Shown here: piece after piece, positions 1 to 4,260 of the stretch
Layout of the letters: each line of letters opens with the position of its first letter
How positions within the stretch are numbered: position 1 is the first letter of the stretch
NCBI GenBank assembly: GCA_030596365.1
Contig: JAUVKG010000035.1
Location: 1-12,281, forward strand
Length of the DNA: 12,281 bases
Reading direction: 5' to 3'
From: Chlamydiota bacterium
GTDB lineage: Bacteria > Auribacterota > UBA3054 > B51-G9
Notes under the pieces: generated by a model
Seen by the model: the letters and a program-made list of their open reading frames with translations, nothing else
What the model was told of the DNA's origin: nothing
Database searches by the model: none
Position numbers and translations under genes: made by a program

Positions 1-120
1 ATATAGTGCAAAAACAGGAAAAATAGATAAAATTGAAAAAAATAAAATAAAGAGACTAAATAAATTTTTTTAACATCAAATTTTATGTGTTTTTTTTAAA
101 AAATTAGATTTTTTAGACCC

Positions 121-156
121 TTTTCGAGTACCCTCTAATTAAGGGCTGCTCGAAAA
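121..156 (-). terminator. Stem-loop after the aldolase gene, probable operon terminator
   Basis: The arms TTTTCGAG (121-128) and CTCGAAAA (149-156) are perfect inverted repeats, and CCCT (131-134) pairs with AGGG (142-145) inside them. The hairpin begins 9 bases past the aldolase stop codon on the minus strand, where an operon terminator is expected. The T-rich tract on the minus strand starts only after a short spacer, so this is not a textbook intrinsic terminator. The arms are nearly symmetric and could act on both strands. The remaining sequence from 1 to 120 is very AT-rich, with no gene or other signal that I can see. Confidence 0.5.
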
Positions 157-164
157 TCCTTTAA

Positions 165-803
165 TTAATTAGCGGCTTGCCGTAATTCCAAAAGTGCGTT
201 TACCTCTTTTTCCGGCAATGGCATCACTTTGTCTCCTGAACGAAGGATAATCTCACTGGCAAGCTCGAAAAATTCAGCGTTTTGAATGGCATGATCTACA
301 TCTCGCGCGACAGTCACTTGCCCGTGATTGCCCATTATAACCATATCATGGTCACGCATTGCGTCTGTTACTGCTTGGGCTAGTTCCTCCGATCCGGGAA
401 GCAAATAGGGAATACGCGCAACATGACCAATATAGAATGGGATTTCTGGAATCACAAAATAGTTGATATCGGCTGACTTCTGACAAGCTTGCGTAGTAGC
501 GCATGGCGTCTGGAAATGCATAACGACATTCACGTCCGACCGTGTTTTTAGAATTCCCGCGTGAAATCCTATCTCTACAGTGGGTTTACCACCTTCGAGC
601 AATGAGCCATCAGAAATCCGGCAGAGAGAAACGTCGTCAGGAGATATTTTCGCCATCCAGCTTCGTGATGATGTGACGAGAAATCGATCGTCATCTATTC
701 TCTGAGAGAAATTACCGCTGCTGCATCGCATCAACTCATGACTTGCGACCCGGTGACATGCTTGAACGAAACGATCGACAGTTTTTTCAGATACATTTTT
801 CAT
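165..803 (-). CDS. Class II aldolase/adducin family protein with altered metal site
   Basis: The 212-residue product has the length and layout of L-fuculose-phosphate aldolase-type enzymes, cytosolic zinc enzymes that cleave or epimerise sugar phosphates. Visible marks are SSGNFS (28-33) in the phosphate-binding loop, the acidic catalytic position E77 in PTVEIGFHAG, H96 in VMHFQTP and H160 in GNHG. In E. coli FucA the matching residues are E73, H92, H94 and H155. The second His of the HxH pair is Gln here (Q98; codon CAG), so the metal site is altered or binds differently. I recall similar HFQ-type sequences in related family members but cannot verify this. The start ATG overlaps the stop of the upstream GGGtGRT gene (ATGA) and has no clear Shine-Dalgarno sequence, which suggests translational coupling. 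The substrate cannot be inferred. Confidence 0.85.
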   Translation of the reverse strand: MKNVSEKTVDRFVQACHRVASHELMRCSSGNFSQRIDDDRFLVTSSRSWMAKISPDDVSLCRISDGSLLEGGKPTVEIGFHAGILKTRSDVNVVMHFQTPCATTQACQKSADINYFVIPEIPFYIGHVARIPYLLPGSEELAQAVTDAMRDHDMVIMGNHGQVTVARDVDHAIQNAEFFELASEIILRSGDKVMPLPEKEVNALLELRQAAN

Positions 804-1792
804 ATTTTTTCTACAGCAACTGCTACCGCTACCGATGCACCAACCATGGGATTATTTCCCATTCCAATCAGTCCCATCATCTCAACGTGTGCCGGTACCG
901 ATGAAGAGCCTGCGAATTGCGCATCTGAATGCATTCGGCCCATAGTATCTGTCATTCCATAAGAAGCTGGGCCTGCAGCCATATTATCAGGATGAAGTGT
1001 ACGACCGGTTCCTCCGCCGGAAGCCACAGAAAAATAGTTTTTCCCCTGTTCCAGACACTCTTTTTTATATATTCCCGCAACCGGATGTTGGAATCTGGTT
1101 GGATTGGTTGAGTTGCCTGTAATTGAAACATCCACACCTTCAAGGTGATTGATTGCAACGCCTTCACGAACATCATCCGCGCCGAATGATCTAACGTTTC
1201 CTCTTTCGCCCTCTGAATAAGGTGTTTCTTTCACGACATCAAGTTTTCCTGTTTTATAGTCGAATTTGGTTTGAACATGAGTAAATCCGTTTATTCTGGC
1301 AATAATTTGTGCAGCATCTTTTCCTAAACCGTTAAGGATAACACGTAAAGGTTCTTTACGGGACTGATTTGCTGATGTCGCAAGACCAATAGCTCCTTCA
1401 GCAGCAGCAAATGATTCATGACCGGCAAGAAATGCGAAACATTTTGTTTCTTCTTTTAAAAGCATTGATGCCAGGTTGCCGTGTCCGATTCCTACTTTAC
1501 GATCATCTGCCACTGAACCGGGAATACAGAATGCCTGAAGTGCTTCGCCAAGTGTTACCGCGACATCAACAGCACGCGTCTCACCTTTTTTGATTGCAAC
1601 AGCTGCACCTATTGTATATGCCCAGCATGCATTATCAAAGCAAATGGGTTGAACATTTTTAACTATCTGAGCAACATCCAAACCTTTCTCCCTGCATATT
1701 TCTTCAGTTTCTTCAATTGAAGCAATATCATATTTATTCAGCAAATCCGTGATTTGCGGAATTCTTTTTTCGTATCCTTCGAATAAATCCAT
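800..1792 (-). CDS. GGGtGRT family protein
   Basis: The 330-residue protein contains the family signature GGGTGRT at residues 259-265, followed by a glycine/methionine-rich C-terminal part (PASYGMTDTMGRMHSD, then repeated VAV near the end). The family is named only for this motif, is widespread in anaerobes, and is typically encoded beside a NifU-like scaffold, as here. A role in Fe-S cluster or metal handling is inferred from that neighbourhood and is not proven. Cysteines lie at 33, 51, 56, 89, 118 and 246; C51 and C56 form a CX4C pair. There is no signal peptide. The start is supported by an AGAGGA ribosome-binding site eight bases upstream. The gene follows the NifU-like gene after 68 bases and overlaps the aldolase start by four bases, so the three are likely one operon. 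Confidence 0.9.
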   Translation of the reverse strand: MDLFEGYEKRIPQITDLLNKYDIASIEETEEICREKGLDVAQIVKNVQPICFDNACWAYTIGAAVAIKKGETRAVDVAVTLGEALQAFCIPGSVADDRKVGIGHGNLASMLLKEETKCFAFLAGHESFAAAEGAIGLATSANQSRKEPLRVILNGLGKDAAQIIARINGFTHVQTKFDYKTGKLDVVKETPYSEGERGNVRSFGADDVREGVAINHLEGVDVSITGNSTNPTRFQHPVAGIYKKECLEQGKNYFSVASGGGTGRTLHPDNMAAGPASYGMTDTMGRMHSDAQFAGSSSVPAHVEMMGLIGMGNNPMVGASVAVAVAVEKI

Positions 1793-1860
1793 TTTAGTTT
1801 CCTCTTGTATATTAGTTGAATTAAACGCATTTCTAATTTCTAAATCATAAATCTAAAGTA

Positions 1861-2553
1861 TCACTGCTCCCGCGGATTGATCGTTTTCACTCCGTCAGCA
1901 AAACGACCGTAAGTTCCAGTCGCTTTCTCCAGAGCTTCATTAGCGTCTGTACCTTTTGAGATCAAATTCATCATAATGCCCAGCTGAACATATTTATAAC
2001 CTATGATTTCTTCATTACTATCAAGTGCAATTTCAGTAACATAACCCTCCGCTATTTCCAGATATCTGGGCCCTTTGGCGTTTGTTCCATACATTGTTCC
2101 TGTTACACTGCGAAACCCTTTCCCTAAATCTTCAAGTCCGGCCCCTATCGGCAACCCGCCTTCTGAGAAAGCTGTTTGAGATCTTCCGTAAACTATTTGT
2201 AAAAAAAGTTCACGCATTGCCACATTAATTGCGTCACATACAAGATCAGTGTTCATTGCTTCAAGAATAGTTTTTCCGGGAAGAATTTCTGATGCCATAG
2301 CTGCCGAGTGAGTCATTCCTGTACAACCGAGAGTTTCGACAAGGGCTTCCTCTATAACCCCCTTTTTTACATTAAGAGTTAGTTTACAGGCTCCCTGTTG
2401 AGGAGCACACCAACCAACACCGTGCGTCAATCCTGAAATATCTTTGATTTCTTTTGCCTGAACCCAAGTCCCTTCTTGCGGTATCGGGGATGCACCATTA
2501 TTCGGTCCCTGTGCCACGCATACCATTTTTTTTATTTCTGATGAATAGTCCAT
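1861..2553 (-). CDS. NifU-like iron-sulfur cluster assembly scaffold protein
   Basis: The 230-residue protein resembles the NifU/IscU N-terminal scaffold on which nascent Fe-S clusters are built before transfer to apoproteins. The region GCTGMTHSAAMASEILPGKT (76-95) matches the family pattern of a cysteine followed by small residues and GKT. Cysteines at 49, 56, 77 and 106 are candidate cluster ligands; C12 is extra. It is longer than IscU (about 128 residues) because of an N-terminal segment and a C-terminal extension (about 130-230) containing YLEIAEGYVTEIAL. This longer form is the one I associate with GGGtGRT partners. The start has a strong AAGGAGC ribosome-binding site. It is the first gene of the minus-strand operon. 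No cysteine desulfurase gene is in the window. Confidence 0.85.
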   Translation of the reverse strand: MDYSSEIKKMVCVAQGPNNGASPIPQEGTWVQAKEIKDISGLTHGVGWCAPQQGACKLTLNVKKGVIEEALVETLGCTGMTHSAAMASEILPGKTILEAMNTDLVCDAINVAMRELFLQIVYGRSQTAFSEGGLPIGAGLEDLGKGFRSVTGTMYGTNAKGPRYLEIAEGYVTEIALDSNEEIIGYKYVQLGIMMNLISKGTDANEALEKATGTYGRFADGVKTINPREQ

Positions 2554-2570
2554 AAAAGCTCCTTGTTATT

Positions 2571-2586
2571 ATTGGGGTCGTACCCG
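2571..2586. repeat. Shared 16-mer with GGGT/ACCC hairpin, copy 1
   Basis: The word ATTGGGGTCGTACCCG is identical to 8741-8756, in the same orientation. Its core GGGT-CGT-ACCC can fold into a tiny hairpin. This copy lies between the NifU-like start codon and its probable promoter region, so it would be in the leader RNA. Short GGGT/ACCC palindromes scattered through a genome resemble REP-type elements mobilised by RAYT (IS200/IS605-like) transposases, but that link is an inference. Confidence 0.6.
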
Positions 2587-2623
2587 ATTATTTTATGTTA
2601 TGTATTTATATTAAGGATAGTTA

Positions 2624-2679
2624 AGTGCTTAAAACGACGTAAAATAGTGCTTAAAGTGGTGTTTTTGGTATCAAAAACA
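2624..2679 (-). promoter_or_regulatory. Direct repeats and hairpin upstream of the Fe-S operon
   Basis: AGTGCTTAAA occurs twice (2624-2633 and 2646-2655), with start points 22 bp apart, about two helical turns. That is the arrangement expected for paired regulator sites. Next to it lies a perfect 8-bp inverted repeat, TGTTTTTG (2660-2667) and CAAAAACA (2672-2679), with the loop GTAT. The hairpin is also 20 bases past the stop of the VanZ-like gene, so it may instead end that transcript, although its stem is A/T-rich and no U-run follows. I found no convincing -35/-10 pair on the minus strand here. Confidence 0.35.
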
Positions 2680-2699
2680 GTGTTTTAAGCCTCTGGCTA

Positions 2700-3137
2700 T
2701 TAAAATCTATGAATTATTTTGTTTTGTTTATTCACTTTTGGTATCAATAGAAACAGAAGCAAGCCAATAATTCCGCCAATGAGCGTTCCATAAATATCCT
2801 GCCAATCAAAAACACCTTTTGGAAGAAATAGTTGAGCTATTTCATAAAGAATGTAACCAATAGTAAAAAAGGCGATTAGCCGCACTCCTTTTTTCTTTGT
2901 CGAATTAATTATTGCAAGACCAAAAAATATTTGAACGATTATTCCCCCTGAATTTCCGATAGAATCTGCAATTCCAAAATCATTTATTTTATTTTCATAA
3001 ATATATGGCCGGTATAAATGTCTGCCTGTTTCTGTAATCACAAATGAAATCAAAAAAGTAACGAAATAAATGATACGATATGTATCAATGGTTCTTATTT
3101 TCTCTTTATCAAGAAAAAAATTGCCTGATGATTTCAT
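2700..3137 (-). CDS. Small VanZ-like integral membrane protein
   Basis: The 145-residue protein has about four hydrophobic helices (roughly 21-36, 63-79, 86-104 and 115-133). Its third-helix/loop/fourth-helix pattern resembles VanZ-like proteins: E99 and Q102 in YEIAQLF, then DWQD (111-114) followed by a glycine-rich helix. VanZ itself contributes to low-level teicoplanin resistance, but most relatives have no known role and nothing here ties this copy to antibiotics. The start is supported by AGGAG at 3145-3149. The coding sequence is strikingly AT-rich compared with the Fe-S genes downstream, and the 146-base gap carrying a hairpin and direct repeats suggests it is a separate transcription unit. 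Confidence 0.6.
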   Translation of the reverse strand: MKSSGNFFLDKEKIRTIDTYRIIYFVTFLISFVITETGRHLYRPYIYENKINDFGIADSIGNSGGIIVQIFFGLAIINSTKKKGVRLIAFFTIGYILYEIAQLFLPKGVFDWQDIYGTLIGGIIGLLLFLLIPKVNKQNKIIHRF

Positions 3138-3178
3138 ATTTAAAATCTCCTGTTACAAGTTAAACTTATAAGACGATT

Positions 3179-3218
3179 GCATTGCAACAATAAAAATTAT
3201 AGCAAACAAAGCATTGCA
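3179..3218. repeat. Paired GCATTGCA octamers
   Basis: GCATTGCA occurs at 3179-3186 and 3211-3218, start points 32 bp apart (about three helical turns), 42 to 81 bases upstream of the VanZ-like start. The spacing suits a pair of protein-binding sites, but an 8-mer pair in AT-rich DNA could be chance. Confidence 0.25.
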
Positions 3219-3260
3219 CGTCAATATATTGTTCGCGCCATTTACGCGGAAGTAAAGTAG

Positions 3261-3300
3261 CATAAGCTCTTGACCGGCGTATGCCTGGTTCCAGCTTATG
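3261..3300. repeat. Nested inverted repeat between the divergent gene blocks
   Basis: CATAAGCT (3261-3268) and AGCTTATG (3293-3300) are perfect inverted repeats enclosing a smaller hairpin formed by ACCGGC and GCC-T-GGT around GTAT. The surrounding 3230-3310 is richer in G+C than the flanks and has no ORF. It could be a small non-autonomous mobile element or a structured RNA; nothing decides between them. Confidence 0.4.
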
Positions 3301-3315
3301 GTACATCGGAGTATA

Positions 3316-3332
3316 CAGGTGTCAGGTGTCAG
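3316..3332. repeat. Tandem heptamer CAGGTGT
   Basis: There are two perfect copies of CAGGTGT plus CAG. A further single CAGGTGT is at 3377-3383. This is the first of the period-7 word arrays in the window. Confidence 0.7.
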
Positions 3333-3346
3333 AAAACAGAGTGGAG

Positions 3347-3366
3347 GGACGCTGTCCTCAGCGTCC
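3347..3366. repeat. GC-rich hairpin GGACGCTG / CAGCGTCC
   Basis: A perfect 8-bp stem (3347-3354 with 3359-3366) closes on a TCCT tetraloop. It sits between two CAGGTGT words and upstream of the promoter at 3437. No U-run follows on the plus strand; on the minus strand it is about 210 bases upstream of the VanZ-like gene. It resembles a dispersed palindromic repeat more than a terminator. Confidence 0.5.
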
Positions 3367-3436
3367 TATTAGGTTTCAGGTGTGAATAAGTGGGAATTCC
3401 ATCTGCATTCGCAGAGCATCGCAAAGTTTGGAATTC

Positions 3437-3465
3437 TTGACATAAGAGAACATAAATTGTAAAAT
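3437..3465 (+). promoter_or_regulatory. Near-consensus sigma-70 promoter
   Basis: TTGACA (3437-3442) is a perfect -35, followed by a 17-base spacer and TAAAAT (3460-3465), one base off the -10 consensus. Transcription would start near 3472 and give a leader of about 70 bases with a possible small stem (GACCG 3488-3492 with CGGTC 3512-3516). The leader ends in AAAGGAG (3528-3534), a strong ribosome-binding site seven bases before the ATG at 3542. Confidence 0.75.
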
Positions 3466-3541
3466 ACTTGTTTTAATGTCTAAATAGGACCGTCCAAAAA
3501 AACAGGGATTTCGGTCGGACACTATATAAAGGAGATCTTTC

Positions 3542-3997
3542 ATGAATGACATCCGACAACAAATTCTCGCTATCACTCAACACGCACACCTCGCAACACT
3601 TGCCACCATTTCCGATAACGGCAAACCCTGGGTGCGGTACGTTATCCCACGGGCAGACGACGACCTGACTATTCGAATTGCCACGCACGTAAATTCCAGG
3701 AAGGTTGCGCAGATAAATAACAACCCCGAAGTTCATCTGACATGCGGAGTGTCGGACCCGCGAAACATAGACACGTTCCTGCAAATCCAGGGACTGGCTA
3801 AGTTCACTACAGACCAGGATGAGCGTGAATTCTTCTGGGATCCACACCTGGGAAATGTGTTCGATGGTCCGAACGACCCGGAATATGGCATAATCCGAAT
3901 TACACCTTATCGGATCGAGGTTTGGAAAGAGGGCTGTAGCAAACCGGACGTGTGGGAAGCAGCGATGGAGGCGGGGATCAAAAGGTTGAAAGGTTGA
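3542..3997 (+). CDS. Pyridoxamine 5'-phosphate oxidase-like FMN-binding split-barrel protein
   Basis: The 151-residue product fits the general-stress-protein-26 type of the PNPOx-like family: small cytosolic proteins, usually dimers, that bind FMN or related cofactors. Family-like segments are LATLATISDNGKPWVRYV (18-35), the SRKVAQINNNPEVHLTC region (52-68) and the C-terminal GIIRITPYRIEVWKE (117-131). Most members have no known substrate, and vitamin B6 synthesis should not be assumed. It is a single-gene unit with its own strong promoter and ribosome-binding site. By eye it is about 50% G+C, clearly above the AT-rich flanks and the VanZ-like gene, which may reflect transfer. The last residues (RLKG) and the stop codon are supplied by an AAAGGTTG tandem repeat, so the native C-terminus may have been replaced. 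Confidence 0.82.
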   Translation: MNDIRQQILAITQHAHLATLATISDNGKPWVRYVIPRADDDLTIRIATHVNSRKVAQINNNPEVHLTCGVSDPRNIDTFLQIQGLAKFTTDQDEREFFWDPHLGNVFDGPNDPEYGIIRITPYRIEVWKEGCSKPDVWEAAMEAGIKRLKG

Positions 3998-4003
3998 AAG
4001 GTT
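3981..4003. repeat. Tandem octamer AAAGGTTG over the PNPOx-like stop codon
   Basis: AAAGGTTG is repeated 2.9 times. The TGA stop (3995-3997) lies inside it. The same word returns at 4134-4141, followed by a partial copy. Confidence 0.8.
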
Positions 4004-4013
4004 CGCGAAGCGC

Positions 4014-4027
4014 CCGGCGGATGCCGG
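4014..4027. repeat. GC-rich hairpin CCGGC / GCCGG
   Basis: A perfect 5-bp G/C stem with the loop GGAT lies 17 bases past the PNPOx-like stop. No U-run follows, so terminator function is doubtful. Confidence 0.35.
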
Positions 4028-4051
4028 AGGAAGGTTGGAATACTTCTGATA

Positions 4052-4187
4052 TCGTTAATCGTTAATCCTTGTTCAATATTCAATTCGATTTAAGAACAAG
4101 GAACACCGATATTTGATTTTTGATTTTAAATCGAAAGGTTGAAAGTTATTGGTTATGGGTTATGGAGATAGGTGCTGGGTGCTGGGT
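4052..4187. repeat. Mosaic of six different period-7 duplications
   Basis: This 136-base stretch is made largely of unrelated heptamers, each repeated in tandem: TCGTTAA x2.3 (4052-4067), TTCAATA/TTCAATT (4072-4085), AAGAACA/AGGAACA (4092-4105), TTTGATT x2.3 (4112-4127), GTTATTG/GTTATGG/GTTATGG (4145-4165) and GGTGCTG x2.4 (4171-4187). It also contains two 8-bp inverted repeats: CCTTGTTC (4067-4074) with GAACAAGG (4094-4101), and CGATTTAA (4086-4093) with TTAAATCG (4126-4133). There is no ORF. It lies between the PNPOx-like gene and the fusion-protein gene. Confidence 0.85.
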
Positions 4188-4198
4188 AATTGTTAGCT

Positions 4199-4212
4199 TA
4201 CAATACATTGTA
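4199..4212 (+). promoter_or_regulatory. Palindrome TACAAT-AC-ATTGTA, candidate operator
   Basis: This perfect 6+6 inverted repeat lies 48 bases upstream of the fusion-protein start. It overlaps TATGAT (4211-4216), a possible -10 whose -35 candidate TTGTTA (4190-4195) is only 15 bases away. A palindrome at this place would suit a sugar-responsive repressor, but the size and spacing allow chance. The gene's ribosome-binding site is AGGGTG (4249-4254), six bases before the ATG. Confidence 0.35.
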
Positions 4213-4260
4213 TGATGCAGTTGTAATTATCAAAAAAAAATGATCAAAAGGGTGTAATAT

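Noticed and set aside
738..1176. Open frames of 60-74 codons overlapping the GGGtGRT and aldolase genes on both strands
   Set aside because: They lie inside well-supported genes, have no ribosome-binding sites and show no family resemblance.
2700..3137. Glycopeptide resistance determinant (vanZ)
   Set aside because: The resemblance is only to the broad VanZ-like membrane family and no other van genes are nearby.
3376..3847. Minus-strand frames over the PNPOx-like gene and its promoter
   Set aside because: The plus-strand gene has clear family motifs, a promoter and a ribosome-binding site; these frames look like out-of-frame translation.
3542..3997. PdxH, the vitamin B6 biosynthetic oxidase
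   Set aside because: The protein is shorter than PdxH (about 218 residues) and matches the general-stress-type branch instead.
4052..4187. CRISPR array
   Set aside because: The repeats are 7 bases long with no spacers and change sequence from unit to unit; no cas gene is present.
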